Origin: Candidatus Merdivicinus excrementipullorum
GTDB taxonomy: Bacteria; Bacillota; Clostridia; Oscillospirales; Ruminococcaceae
DNA length: 64,000 bases
Direction of reading: 5' to 3'
Assembly: GCA_018716725.1 (NCBI GenBank)
Contig: DVJP01000082.1
Coordinates: forward strand, 1 to 64,000
The notes beneath the pieces are model-generated. The model saw only the letters and a program-made list of their open reading frames with translations. It did not search any database and was not told the DNA's origin. Shown piece after piece: positions 45,027 through 55,013 of this stretch. Position 1 is the stretch's first letter, and each line of letters begins with the position of its first letter. Made by a program: the position numbers and the translations under genes.

Positions 45027-45055
45027 ATACTATCAACCGCATGGAAAAATGTCAA
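45027..45055 (-). promoter_or_regulatory. Promoter of the sensor kinase operon
   Basis: On the minus strand TTGACA (45050-45055), 17 bases, TAGTAT (45027-45032), with TATAAT overlapping further downstream. It is back to back with the transporter promoter. Confidence 0.7.
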
Positions 45056-45095
45056 TAAAATCTAAAAAATTTCCACTAAACCCAAAAAATAAACA

Positions 45096-45124
45096 GTGAC
45101 ACATATAAGGCGCAGCGATATAAT
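45096..45124 (+). promoter_or_regulatory. Promoter of the ABC transporter operon
   Basis: GTGACA (45096-45101), 17 bases, a perfect TATAAT (45119-45124), about 80 bases before the first permease. The A-rich stretch at 45131-45170 gives no clear regulator site. Confidence 0.75.
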
Positions 45125-45204
45125 AGAAATTGTAAAAACAAACGAAAAAAACAAAAAATAGATCTGGGTATTATGCAATATAATGTGAATTTGAGGTGTC
45201 GCTT

Positions 45205-46128
45205 ATGAAAAATCAGTTAAGGCAGAACACATGGAGTAAGGTGAAAAGGCAGCTGCCCTTTCAATTGATGGTATGGCCCGGCTTAATTTTCCTATTGATT
45301 TTCGCATACGGGCCGATGTTCGGTTTAATTATTGCCTTTCAGGATTATCGGATCGGCGTCAGTTTTTTGGAAAACCCTTTTGTTGGATTGGCGCATTTTA
45401 AGGAGTTCTTATCCGACAGCACTTTTTGGATGGCCTTTAAAAATACGGTACAATTGAGCCTCCTAAAAATGTTTGTCATCTTTCCCCTTCCAATTATCCT
45501 GGCGCTGGCGTTAAACGAGCTGCCGGGAGTGAAATACAAAAAGATTGTGCAGACATGCAGCTATTTCCCTCATTTCATTTCTTACGTTGTAGTAGCTACC
45601 TTGTGGATCAATCTGCTGGATACCAGGGGGCTTGTCAATAATTCCCTGCTGGCTTTGAATGTCATTGATGCGCCCATTGAATTCTGGACTGATCCCGCCA
45701 AATTTAAGGCTCTGGCCACAATCGTCGACGCATGGAAAACAGTGGGATGGAGCGCCATTATTTATTTTGCCGCAATTACAGGCGTCAACGCCGAGCTGTA
45801 CGAGTCGGCCCGCATTGACGGCGCGGGAAGGTTCGCGCAGATTTGGTATATTACCCTGCCCAGTATTATGGGAACGGTCATTATTATGTTTTTGCTGAGC
45901 ATAGGAGGGCTGGTGTCCGGCAATTTGGACATTTCCAGGCTGCTTGGAAACGCGTTTAATAAAGAGTCGTCTTACATTGTAGAATACTATGTGCTGGACA
46001 TGGGGTTAGGAACGCTCCGGTATTCTTTTGCGACAGCTGTGGGCTTATTCCAGTCGCTGATTTCCGTATCCCTGGTAATCTTTGCGAACATTGTTTCCAA
46101 AAAGGCCAGTGACGTGAGTATGTTTTAA
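45205..46128 (+). CDS. CUT1-type sugar ABC permease, LplB/UgpA-like
   Basis: A 307-residue permease with about six hydrophobic helices (LMVWPGLIFLLIFAYGPMFGLIIAF first). The cytoplasmic EAA-type loop YESARIDGAGRFAQIWYITLP (about residues 199-219) docks an ATPase. It pairs with the next permease and the lipoprotein to import oligosaccharides. ATG at 45205 follows GAGGTG at 6 bases; a GTG at 45196 is in frame but lies on that ribosome site. Confidence 0.95.
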   Translation: MKNQLRQNTWSKVKRQLPFQLMVWPGLIFLLIFAYGPMFGLIIAFQDYRIGVSFLENPFVGLAHFKEFLSDSTFWMAFKNTVQLSLLKMFVIFPLPIILALALNELPGVKYKKIVQTCSYFPHFISYVVVATLWINLLDTRGLVNNSLLALNVIDAPIEFWTDPAKFKALATIVDAWKTVGWSAIIYFAAITGVNAELYESARIDGAGRFAQIWYITLPSIMGTVIIMFLLSIGGLVSGNLDISRLLGNAFNKESSYIVEYYVLDMGLGTLRYSFATAVGLFQSLISVSLVIFANIVSKKASDVSMF

Positions 46129-46154
46129 TAAATCTGGGGAAAGGAGCAGCTGTT

Positions 46155-47069
46155 ATGAAAAAACAAGGTCACAAGCTTCGCTTAACTAAGGAAGATCATG
46201 TGGTAAACATGATAGCGGGCGTCATTGCCACCGTAGTGCTGATTGTAACGGTGTACCCAATCTATTACAGCGCAATTTATTCTATATCAGACGGGCAGGC
46301 GGCCCAGGCGACGCAGATTTATTTCCTGCCGGTATCTCCCACCCTGGAAAACTATAAAATCGTATTCAGCGACAGCATGCTGTTTAACAGTTACATCATG
46401 AATATTCTGCGGACCGTAACAGCCACGATAACCAGCGTATTTCTAACAGTTATGACCGCTTACGGGATTACGCGGAAAGAACTGCGGGGACGCAGGGTGT
46501 ACTCCCTGCTGGCCGTCTTTACCATGTATTTCAGCGGCGGGCTGATCCCAACCTACTTGCTGCTTCAAAGCTTAAACCTGCTTAACACTTTCTGGGTGTA
46601 CATTCTGCCTGGAATGCTCAGCGTTTACAATATGATGCTGTGTATGGCGTTTATCCGGGATATTCCCGAAACCCTCATTGAATCCGCCCGGCTGGACGGG
46701 GCGCAGGAATTTACCATTTTGCTCCGCATTATTTTCCCATTGTCAAAGCCCATTATCGCAACCATCGCATTGTTTGTAGGCGTGGGCGCTTGGAACGACT
46801 GGTATGCGTCCGCTTACTATATTTACGATCAGGCGCTGATGACCCTTCCTACCGTGTTGATGCGGCTGGTCAGCGCCACCGACGCCCAGCAGAAAATGAA
46901 TGCGCTGATTCAAAGCAGCGGGGTCAACGTTATGAATAACCAAGGCCCCACCCCGGACGCCATCCGCCATGCTACCATGCTGGTTTCGATTATTCCCATT
47001 ATGTGCGTGTATCCCTTTTTGCAGAAATATTTTGTAAAAGGTGTTATGGTAGGCGCTATTAAGGCTTAA
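46155..47069 (+). CDS. CUT1-type sugar ABC permease, YtcP/LplC-like
   Basis: A 304-residue permease with about six helices (VNMIAGVIATVVLIVTVYPIYY at about 18-40). The EAA loop reads IESARLDGAQEFTILLRIIFPL. The C-terminus VKGVMVGAIKA is typical of LplC-like subunits. It is 26 bases after the first permease. No ATPase gene is in the locus, so a shared MsmK-type ATPase from elsewhere is likely. Confidence 0.95.
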   Translation: MKKQGHKLRLTKEDHVVNMIAGVIATVVLIVTVYPIYYSAIYSISDGQAAQATQIYFLPVSPTLENYKIVFSDSMLFNSYIMNILRTVTATITSVFLTVMTAYGITRKELRGRRVYSLLAVFTMYFSGGLIPTYLLLQSLNLLNTFWVYILPGMLSVYNMMLCMAFIRDIPETLIESARLDGAQEFTILLRIIFPLSKPIIATIALFVGVGAWNDWYASAYYIYDQALMTLPTVLMRLVSATDAQQKMNALIQSSGVNVMNNQGPTPDAIRHATMLVSIIPIMCVYPFLQKYFVKGVMVGAIKA

Positions 47070-47113
47070 AGCGCCTTTCAAAAGGATTCTGTTATTTTTA
47101 AGGAGGATTTGTT

Positions 47114-48799
47114 ATGAAAAAGTCACGTTTACTGTCTCTGCTGCTGGCTGCTGTTATGGCGTCGCTGTCTTTATCCGCCTGCGGCGGCGATACGGGAGAC
47201 AACACGGAAAGTTCGGATGCGGCCAGTTCCACAGAAAGCAGCGCGGCGGAGGAGACTTCCTCTGAGGAAACCCAGACAACAACAGGAAATGGGTATGCCT
47301 GGGAAGAAGATAAGGACACTCCCGTTACGCTGTCCGTTTATTACCCTACTCCCGGCAGCGCTTGGGAAAAATGGGGCGAGGACCCGACTTCCAAGCGGAT
47401 CACAGAAATGACGGGGATCTCCTTTACCGCCATTGCGCCTGTTACGGCAGACGACCAAAAGCTGAGCCTGCTGATTGCCAGCGACGAGCTTCCGGATTTA
47501 ATTATTGGTCATTACAGCCTGGCTGCATGGGGCGATATGATCAACAATCAGCAATTGGCTGATATGGAGGCTTTGGCAGACCAGTATGCCCCCAAGGTCA
47601 AGGAGTTAATCAGTGAAACTGCCTGGGAATATGCCCGGCGGGAGGACGGCCATGTGTATAACATGACTTCCTGGGTCCGCAGCCCCGAAGAACAGCAGTG
47701 GGTTGTGGATAACAACGTTTTAATTGGCACAAACCAGACTGTCATCCAGATCCGGCAGGATTACTACGAAGAAATCGGCAGCCCGGAGATTACAAACGCG
47801 GAAGAGTTTATGGCTGCCTGTGAGCAGATGTATCAAAACCATCCGGATCACATCGCCTTTTATGGCGGCGACAGCGCCTTTTTAAGCGGCCCCGGGCCAA
47901 TGACGACCCATTTCGGCATTTCCAGCTATTATGAGGATGCCGACGGGAACGTCTACCCCAATTACCGGGACCCCAAATACCTGGATATGTATAAGTGGAT
48001 GTATCAGATGGCGTCCAAGGGGCTGCTGACCAAAGAAAGCTTTGTGGATGACAGCAGCGTGTCCACCGGCAAAACCAAACAGGGCCTCCCCATTACCTAT
48101 ACCTGGACCGTCGGAGAAACAGGCAAGATTCCCGCAGACAACCCGGACACTTCCTACTATCCCTTGAAGCCTTGGGATACTTACCAGCAGGTGCGCACCA
48201 ACGCCGGATATATGGCCTTTGGCGTATCGGCTAACTCCTCGAACCAGGAGCGTGTAATGGACTGGATTGAATTCCTGAACACGGAAGAAGGCGCGGAAGT
48301 TACCTGCTGGGGCATCGAAGGCGACGCTTACGGCGATGTGGAAAACGGGCCGCATTTCCACTATGTAGACGGACAGCCCAAATTCTTCTCGGAATTCCTG
48401 GCCACGAAGATTGCGGACTGGGATGGAACAACCCGGGCAAGCGGATTAGACTGTTTCCGTGAATGTATGGTAAACGACGTAATGGGGGACCAGGTTGCCT
48501 GGGACCCCAATGACGAGCTGATTGGCAAGATGAACGAATGGTACGGCGATAAGGTTGTCTACATGGACCAGTACATCTTCAACATTCCTTCCGGCAGCGA
48601 TGAGATCGTTGTAAAACAGAAAATTGACGACCTTCTGAAAGAGTACAACGTTAAGATGGTCTTTGCTTCCAGCGAGGAGGAAGTTGAAACTTTATACAAC
48701 GAATTCCTGACAAAGTGCGAGGAAGCCGGGGAAGAAAAGCTGGTGGCGCTTTATACCGAACAGTGCAAGGAGAACAAAGCGCGGTTAGGAATCCAATAA
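47114..48799 (+). CDS. Extracellular solute-binding lipoprotein of the ABC transporter (family 1, LplA-like)
   Basis: A 561-residue lipoprotein. The signal peptide ends in the lipobox LSAC with lipidated Cys22-23 region, followed by a Ser/Glu/Thr-rich flexible linker (about 25-60). It would capture an oligosaccharide outside the membrane for the two permeases just upstream. The length is typical of Clostridia LplA-like proteins. ATG with AAGGAGG 8 bases upstream. A second solute-binding protein of similar type starts beyond the right edge of the window. Confidence 0.95.
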   Translation: MKKSRLLSLLLAAVMASLSLSACGGDTGDNTESSDAASSTESSAAEETSSEETQTTTGNGYAWEEDKDTPVTLSVYYPTPGSAWEKWGEDPTSKRITEMTGISFTAIAPVTADDQKLSLLIASDELPDLIIGHYSLAAWGDMINNQQLADMEALADQYAPKVKELISETAWEYARREDGHVYNMTSWVRSPEEQQWVVDNNVLIGTNQTVIQIRQDYYEEIGSPEITNAEEFMAACEQMYQNHPDHIAFYGGDSAFLSGPGPMTTHFGISSYYEDADGNVYPNYRDPKYLDMYKWMYQMASKGLLTKESFVDDSSVSTGKTKQGLPITYTWTVGETGKIPADNPDTSYYPLKPWDTYQQVRTNAGYMAFGVSANSSNQERVMDWIEFLNTEEGAEVTCWGIEGDAYGDVENGPHFHYVDGQPKFFSEFLATKIADWDGTTRASGLDCFRECMVNDVMGDQVAWDPNDELIGKMNEWYGDKVVYMDQYIFNIPSGSDEIVVKQKIDDLLKEYNVKMVFASSEEEVETLYNEFLTKCEEAGEEKLVALYTEQCKENKARLGIQ

Positions 48800-48863
48800 G
48801 ACAAATACCATGAAGAAAGGGCAGGACTTGCAAAAATCCTGCCCTTTAAAAGGAGAATGGGTT

Positions 48864-51005
48864 ATGGAACAAAATCAGCCGGTCCAATCTGAAGCCATGT
48901 TTTGCCTGGAACAGGAAGCCTTCCGATATCCTCTGCTGGACATTCCCCCCGTTGCCCACTGCCCTCTGCGTATCGAAGGCGGTAAGCGGTATATTTTTAG
49001 TTATGCGGGGACAGATATCGTCACCTTGGAGCTTCCGGAAGGAGTGTCCGTCCGCTGCCGGAAAGGCTCCGACGGCGTTGTGCAGTCCAGCCCGCTGATC
49101 CAGCAGCTTGGCTTTGCAGCTGAAAAAGAAGTGGAAGCAGTAGTGCGGCTAAGAGTCCGGAAGGACGGGTTTTGCATGCGTCCGAGGCGCGCCCAAGGCC
49201 CTGAAGCGATTCTGGCCCAAAGCGGGCGGCCGCTTTTGTATCAGGTCAACGGCTTTTACGGCGTTTGGGAAGATATCCTGCTGGAATGGTACGGGACGGA
49301 ATGGAACTGGACTGGGCCGGTATGCACGGTGTCGCCCCAAGGGGAAACCTCGGCGGAGTTTCGGGTAAAGCTTGGGCCGAGTCCGTTTTTGCTGCTGATT
49401 AAGCCGCGGTATTACGGACAGCATTTAGGGTACCGGTATTATCAGCCCTGGGAACGCCGCCCCAACCCCAAGCCCGTAAGCGGGTGGTGTTCCTGGGAGG
49501 CCTTTCACAATCAGGTAACCCAAAAAGACATCGAAGAAACGGCGGATTGGCTGAAACAGCTTGTGCCTTACGGGTTGGAGTATTTGCAGATTGACGATGG
49601 ATATGAACAGCCCCTTATTCCGCCGGAAGGAGGCAAAATCCAGGATGCCTGGCTGACCCCCAATCAGAAGTTCCCGGGGGGACATGAGGCGATTATTTCT
49701 TCCTGCGTAAAAAATGGGATACGGCCTGGGGTCTGGACCAATTCCTGCATCACCAATGAAGAGGCCGCCGACAGTTCCCCTTATTGTTTCCAACAAGGGG
49801 GAAAAGCAATACGGGGGGATTGGATTCAGTTTATCCTCACATGCACCCCGGACGTCCTCCGGCAGGAAATCCTTCCCTATTATCAGGAATTATCCGCCAA
49901 AGGATACGCCTATTTTAAAGCGGACGCTATGCGGCATCTGCTGCTGGATGGACTAAAGGAATGCGTGCGCCGCGGGATTTTATGCGACGACGAGGCGGAC
50001 CGGCGGTACCGGGCCTATTATGAAACGATTCGCCAGGGGATTGGCAAAGACGCGTATTTACTGTCCTGCTGGGGCGGGCTGACCCCTTGCGTCGGGATAG
50101 CGGATGCGTGCAGGGTCGCCACAGACGCCAATCCCAATTGGCCGGCTATCCAGATGCAGATTGAGGACACGGCGCGGTGGTTTTTCGCCCAAAGGGTGCT
50201 GTTCACTGTGGACCCGGACCATATCTGCGCCCGCACAAAGCCGGAATGGGCGCGGACCCTGCTGTCTATTGTCAGCTTGACGGGCGGGATTTATATGCTA
50301 AGCGACGCGGTTTCCTGCTATGACCCGTCAAGAATGCAGGATATTTGCCGCACACTGCCGGCCCAGGAGGTCTATACCGCGGAAACAGGGAATTTGGATT
50401 ATACATTTCCTGCGTTTCCGGGCATTACTTTTTCCGATACGCCGGAAGAATATGCGGAAAGGACCCAGGCGCATTGGGGCGCTCCCGAACATTTTGGCAC
50501 GTTATGGGCCACCCATTATGCCGCAGGCTCCAGAAGGTGGACCGTTGTATGCCGGACAGCTTTAAACCCCCTGCCGGACTCCCGCATAAACTTAGAAAAC
50601 ATTGGCCTGGAGCCGGGGCGCCCATACGCCCTTTATGATTTTTGGGAGGAAAAGTATTTGGGCTGCTGCGAGCAGTCCATCCCGGTTCATGAATTGCCGC
50701 TGGGCAGTTCACAGGTAATCGCAGTGGTCCCTCTCCAAGAGGGGCTGAATCTCATTGGCTCTACCCGCCATGTCAGCATGGATACGGTCAGCGTGATGGA
50801 TTATCATCAATCAGCGGAAAAACTCTCCATGAAAGTGACATTCCAGCCGGGCCAGAAGATCCGGTACACATTCTGGGGAAAGGGAGATTGGCGGCTGCAT
50901 ACTTGCCAGGGGGGAGCCGTCTCGCTTTCACAGGAAGGAAATCTTGTGACCGCAGAGGTTTTATTTACTGAAAAAGAAGCAGCCTTTCAATTGGAAAAAG
51001 TCTGA
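48864..51005 (+). CDS. GH36-type alpha-galactosidase/raffinose-synthase-like enzyme
   Basis: A 713-residue enzyme of clan GH-D. An N-terminal beta-sandwich precedes a TIM barrel with WCSWEAF, LQIDDGYEQ, GVWTN and the nucleophile AYFKADAMRHL (Asp354); RVATDANPNW supplies the probable acid/base Asp421. A C-terminal beta domain follows. No signal peptide, so cytoplasmic. It would cleave terminal alpha-galactosides from imported oligosaccharides. Start at 48864 (AAAGGAG 8 bases before); an upstream in-frame ATG at 48810 lacks a site. It is the fourth gene of the transporter operon. Confidence 0.88.
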   Translation: MEQNQPVQSEAMFCLEQEAFRYPLLDIPPVAHCPLRIEGGKRYIFSYAGTDIVTLELPEGVSVRCRKGSDGVVQSSPLIQQLGFAAEKEVEAVVRLRVRKDGFCMRPRRAQGPEAILAQSGRPLLYQVNGFYGVWEDILLEWYGTEWNWTGPVCTVSPQGETSAEFRVKLGPSPFLLLIKPRYYGQHLGYRYYQPWERRPNPKPVSGWCSWEAFHNQVTQKDIEETADWLKQLVPYGLEYLQIDDGYEQPLIPPEGGKIQDAWLTPNQKFPGGHEAIISSCVKNGIRPGVWTNSCITNEEAADSSPYCFQQGGKAIRGDWIQFILTCTPDVLRQEILPYYQELSAKGYAYFKADAMRHLLLDGLKECVRRGILCDDEADRRYRAYYETIRQGIGKDAYLLSCWGGLTPCVGIADACRVATDANPNWPAIQMQIEDTARWFFAQRVLFTVDPDHICARTKPEWARTLLSIVSLTGGIYMLSDAVSCYDPSRMQDICRTLPAQEVYTAETGNLDYTFPAFPGITFSDTPEEYAERTQAHWGAPEHFGTLWATHYAAGSRRWTVVCRTALNPLPDSRINLENIGLEPGRPYALYDFWEEKYLGCCEQSIPVHELPLGSSQVIAVVPLQEGLNLIGSTRHVSMDTVSVMDYHQSAEKLSMKVTFQPGQKIRYTFWGKGDWRLHTCQGGAVSLSQEGNLVTAEVLFTEKEAAFQLEKV

Positions 51006-51030
51006 TAGGCAGCTTACGGCCTCACCATGC

Positions 51031-51065
51031 AAAAAGCCTGGAACAAAGCGAGTTCCAGGCTTTTT
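51031..51065. terminator. Bidirectional terminator between the GH36 and GH2 genes
   Basis: AAAAAGCCTGGAAC pairs perfectly with GTTCCAGGCTTTTT around a 7-base loop, in the gap between convergent genes. Confidence 0.95.
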
Positions 51066-51157
51066 CGCCCCTTTCAGCATGCGGCAAACAAAACCGTATA
51101 CAGGATTTGCTGCGCCTTTTTTGCATTGCTTTGGGAGTCGGATATTCGTCCGGAGAT

Positions 51158-54100
51158 CTATCTGCCCGCTTTATTTTGCGGGAACAGCGTGTAAAGCTTT
51201 TTCCCCTTCCCGTTTGATGCAGTCACTTCAATCGTGATGTTTTCCGCTTTCACTGTAACCGGCACAGCCTGGCTGATGCGGCTGCATCCGGCCGGATTTT
51301 TCACCAATTCCCCGTTGATTCGGACATGGGCGCCCGGATCAGCCGGCAGGACCCGCAGCGTATAGGAAGGCCGTTCCGGCAGGGCATACTCCGTCTGGGA
51401 CGGGTGGAACACCAGGCTGCATTCTTCTGCTGTCAGCCCTTTTAGGTTGTATTCTCTAACGGAAGCCACTCCCCGGTCCGGATAAACCTCAAAGCCAGTC
51501 AAGGATGCCGGTATTGTCCCCTCGATTTCCAAAAACTCAATCCGGAGATACCGGACTTTTTCGGCTGTAAAATAGTCGGCGACGCCGTTTGACCAGGCTG
51601 TGCGCTTGTTTTCCGCCCGAGTTGTCCATGTTTCCCCATCAGTAGAGGTGAGAATCCGGTAGGTAAAGTTGGTAGAGTCCGAACCCATAGGCCCGCCGAT
51701 ATTTGCTTTAACATTGCGAATGTCCATCGGGGATCCCAGATCTACCTGCCAGTACTGAGGGCCATCCTCCGGGCGTCCGCCCAGCCACATGGCCCACACG
51801 CCCTTCTTAAGGATCGCCGGCGCATCTTGCGGATTGACAGACGCAATGGCGTTTTTCTCCTCCGCAAGATTAACGCGAAGCTCCGTTTCATCAGGCGTCC
51901 AATGCCCCTCCAGCAGGAAAGGAGATAGCCATTTCCCCTCGCTGCCTGTACTTTCCAGCGTCAATACACGAGTGTCCTCCAAATCAAGCGCCAGTTCTGA
52001 AATCCGGCGGGGATTTTCGCAGAAGCGCAGCACCCCGTCCAGATAGATGCGGTATTCCGCGCCGGTTGGAGCGAGCTTCCCAAACAGCTTGCAGAATTCT
52101 CCGTTGAGCAGATAATCCTGCCTTCCTCCAGAAGGAGACAACAGGCTCTGGGGGTATATTGCGCCCCCAGCACAGATTTCAACATTGCTGGAAAAAGCAT
52201 CTTCCCGTTGGAGAGGATAGTCGCAAAGATTTTTGGAGGCGCCGGGGAACAGTTTCTCCTGCCGTACAGGGGTGAAATCTGCCTCTTCAAAAAGAGGCGG
52301 CAGGATCTCCAGGGTAATTGTTCCGGGCTCCAGGCCCTGGGCCTCGGCCGTAACCTCTACCGAACCTGCATGGCTTCCGGACCGCAGCAGACAGGAGGCG
52401 ATTCCAGCTTCAGCGCAGATGGGGTTGGAACCGCACAATGCATCGCCGTCCCCTGCAATAGAAGCGCCGCCCCGGGTCACCCGGAAGCGGATACTGTTCT
52501 GTGCGGAAGGACAGAGGTTTCCGGCCGCATCCAGCACAAATGCGCGCAGAAACAGCATATCATTTCCGCCGGCCCGCAGGGGGACGCCCCGGCTGTCTGC
52601 TTTCAGGCAGATTTTTGCCGGCTTTCCGGAGGAAGCCAGGGATTTTTCCAGAATTTTCTCCCCGGCCGCATTATAACCCGCCGCATGTAGAACGGAACCA
52701 GGGGTATACGGCGCCTTATGGAACACAAAGGGGGGATGGGGCAGGTAATCCAGGTTGTTGCCGCCGCTGCCGTCTAATCCATCCGGGTCGCTGCTGGTTA
52801 ATGGGCGATGGGTTTCCTCCCACAATACCCGGCCGTCTTTTTCAACGGAGAGGCGGACCGCAGAAAGGTTGCTGTACACATGGATTTCCCGCTGCGCGTC
52901 CGTTCCCAGGACTTTGGGGTCGTCGCCCTCCGCCCGGTCCAGCCCCGGGCATTTTTCCTCCCAGGAGCCTGCCAGGAAAAGCGCCGGCCCGGTTTCCACC
53001 CCTTTTTCCTCCAGCCAGTATTGTTTTTCCGCAGGCCTCTGGCTCATATAGGCCCAAGCGGAAAATTTCGGCAGGCGGAACGTGTCCCAAAGCCCGCACG
53101 CCGACAGGATACTGCCAAATCCCCGGCTGTCAATTCCCGTCCATACTGCGCCGCCGGCAAAGGCCGTGTTTTCCGCATACAGCTGGTATTTATCCGCCAG
53201 CGTATCCCGGTTCCAGGGGTCTTTCCAAAGCATATAGGCCGCTTTCTGCAAATTCCGCGCTTCGCCGCCCGGATAGAACCGGCTGGTAACGCCGCGCGTC
53301 ACCCGGCGGGACCGGAACTGGCCGCTGGCTTCGATGCAGTTATCCCCGTATTCCCGGATAAAGACCAGCGCCCTGCCCGCTTTTTCCATTTCCGCCGAAT
53401 CTCTGGGCGGCGTTTCAAAATAGTACATAAAATCCGCTTCCCAGTCTACGCCGCTGCCTTCCGGCTGCGGGTTGTAAGCGTAGCTTTCAGTGGAAACCCG
53501 TGCTGCGGGATGTTCGCTGAGGGCGATTTGGGCTGAAGCCCTGGTGTAACCGAAGGGGATGTGGTAAGTTTCATTCAAGACAATTTCGTAGGCCAGCAGG
53601 CAGGGATGGTTCCGGTCCCGGCGCACCATCTGCCGGATATTGTCGTGAACCCGTGTGGAGAAGGGTTCCGGCTGGTTGGTGGGATACCACTGCCAGCCCG
53701 GGGTAGCTTCGAATAACAGGATGCCCAGTTCGTCGCAGGCCCGAAGGAATTCCTCCGACATGGGATAATGGGCGGCGCGGACCACATTGAACCCCGCCTC
53801 CTTAAAGAGGAGGGCGTCCCGGCGCTGCATGGAATCGGGTGCGGCGTTTCCTAAAAAGGGAAAATCCTGGTGCCGGTTGACGCCGGTAAGCAGCGGGGCG
53901 CGTTTGCCGTTGATAAGAAGCCCCCGGCTGCGGTCCACCGCAATGGTGCGGATCCCGACGGCAGTTTCCACACGGTCGGCAAGCTCCCCGCCCAATAGCA
54001 CGGAAGATTCCAGACGGTACAGATAAGGGTGATCCAAATCCCACAGCTGCGGGCGGCTGACCGTAAGCTTTTGCCGGATCTCAAGGTCCGATCCGGCGCT

Positions 54101-54850
54101 CAGCCAGACAACGGAATCCTCCGACGCCGCCTCCTGCCCTTCCGGGTCATAAAGGGCTGTGCGCAGCGTGACGGAAGCATGGGCCTTTCCCTCGTTTCGG
54201 AGGTGGGTTTTGACTTGGACCTGCGCGCTTTCCTCTGAGACGCTGGGATAATGGACGCTCACTCCACCGCCGCCGGGAATGTTCTCATGCAAAGCCGAGG
54301 TGATATGCAGCGGTTCCGTGCATTCCAGCCAAACATTCCGGTAAATCCCGCCCAAGTAGGTAAAATCCAGCAGCCTCTGAGGTTTGCCGGGGGGCACTTG
54401 GGGGTTGTCCCGGTTGTCCGTCACCACAACCAGCACATTGTCCCCGCCGTCAAAACGGGCCGCTTCGCGCAGGTCCACCACAAAAGGCAGGTAGCCGCCG
54501 TAATTGGTATGAGCTGTTTCTCCCGGCGCATCAGGCGCGTGATCCGCTAAAGGGGTGTGCAGCTGTACGCCGTTTAAATAAACGTCCGTCACTCCCATGA
54601 CTGCTTCAAATTCCAGAAAAAGGGGCTTGCCCTCCCATTCCGAAGGCAGCGGGAAATGCTTCCGGTACATGGCAATATCCTGGCAAGTTTCAATCGCAGG
54701 ATTATCGCATGGCTCCAGCCGCAGGGAATGGGGCAGCGCGACGTTTTCCCAATGTTCCAGTTCCGAAAGGGGGTATTCCGGCCGGATCGCCGCCGGAATC
54801 AGCCCTCGAACAAATTTCCATCCCTGATTAAAAGACAGTCGTTTTCTCAT
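51158..54850 (-). CDS. GH2 glycosidase (beta-galactosidase type) with C-terminal F5/8-type (CBM32-like) domain
   Basis: A 1230-residue enzyme. The N-terminal jelly roll (about 1-180), an immunoglobulin-like domain and a TIM barrel carry GVNRHQDFPF, the acid/base Glu427 in VLNETYH and the probable nucleophile Glu500 in IREYGDN. Beta domains follow, then a discoidin-like module at about residues 995-1120 (ASVNPQDAPAIL, YWQVDLGSPMDIRNVKANIG, VRYLRIEFLEIEG). No signal peptide. Start at 54850 is inferred from the family N-terminus (MRKRLSFNQGWKF); a longer frame from 54919 runs through a terminator hairpin. Substrate could be a beta-galactoside, beta-glucuronide or beta-mannoside. Confidence 0.88.
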   Translation of the reverse strand: MRKRLSFNQGWKFVRGLIPAAIRPEYPLSELEHWENVALPHSLRLEPCDNPAIETCQDIAMYRKHFPLPSEWEGKPLFLEFEAVMGVTDVYLNGVQLHTPLADHAPDAPGETAHTNYGGYLPFVVDLREAARFDGGDNVLVVVTDNRDNPQVPPGKPQRLLDFTYLGGIYRNVWLECTEPLHITSALHENIPGGGGVSVHYPSVSEESAQVQVKTHLRNEGKAHASVTLRTALYDPEGQEAASEDSVVWLSAGSDLEIRQKLTVSRPQLWDLDHPYLYRLESSVLLGGELADRVETAVGIRTIAVDRSRGLLINGKRAPLLTGVNRHQDFPFLGNAAPDSMQRRDALLFKEAGFNVVRAAHYPMSEEFLRACDELGILLFEATPGWQWYPTNQPEPFSTRVHDNIRQMVRRDRNHPCLLAYEIVLNETYHIPFGYTRASAQIALSEHPAARVSTESYAYNPQPEGSGVDWEADFMYYFETPPRDSAEMEKAGRALVFIREYGDNCIEASGQFRSRRVTRGVTSRFYPGGEARNLQKAAYMLWKDPWNRDTLADKYQLYAENTAFAGGAVWTGIDSRGFGSILSACGLWDTFRLPKFSAWAYMSQRPAEKQYWLEEKGVETGPALFLAGSWEEKCPGLDRAEGDDPKVLGTDAQREIHVYSNLSAVRLSVEKDGRVLWEETHRPLTSSDPDGLDGSGGNNLDYLPHPPFVFHKAPYTPGSVLHAAGYNAAGEKILEKSLASSGKPAKICLKADSRGVPLRAGGNDMLFLRAFVLDAAGNLCPSAQNSIRFRVTRGGASIAGDGDALCGSNPICAEAGIASCLLRSGSHAGSVEVTAEAQGLEPGTITLEILPPLFEEADFTPVRQEKLFPGASKNLCDYPLQREDAFSSNVEICAGGAIYPQSLLSPSGGRQDYLLNGEFCKLFGKLAPTGAEYRIYLDGVLRFCENPRRISELALDLEDTRVLTLESTGSEGKWLSPFLLEGHWTPDETELRVNLAEEKNAIASVNPQDAPAILKKGVWAMWLGGRPEDGPQYWQVDLGSPMDIRNVKANIGGPMGSDSTNFTYRILTSTDGETWTTRAENKRTAWSNGVADYFTAEKVRYLRIEFLEIEGTIPASLTGFEVYPDRGVASVREYNLKGLTAEECSLVFHPSQTEYALPERPSYTLRVLPADPGAHVRINGELVKNPAGCSRISQAVPVTVKAENITIEVTASNGKGKKLYTLFPQNKAGR

Positions 54851-54892
54851 GGAATCAATCTTCCCTTCTGTGGTTGCCGGGCGGTCATGGTG

Positions 54893-54930
54893 AAAAGGGC
54901 GGGTCTTAACCTTTCGCAAACCCGCCCTTT
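54893..54930 (-). terminator. Intrinsic terminator/attenuator between the clan-D-like gene and the GH2 gene
   Basis: On the minus strand AAAGGGCGGGT pairs with ACCCGCCCTTT around a 15-base loop, followed by TTTTC. It lies 43 bases before the GH2 start and should lower GH2 expression relative to the genes upstream. Confidence 0.8.
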
Positions 54931-55013
54931 CATTCAGCGCAAATGAAGGAGCTTCATCCGCCCTGTACCCTTATATGAAATCTTTTGGAAATTTAAGGAG
55001 ATCCTATTGCCGG

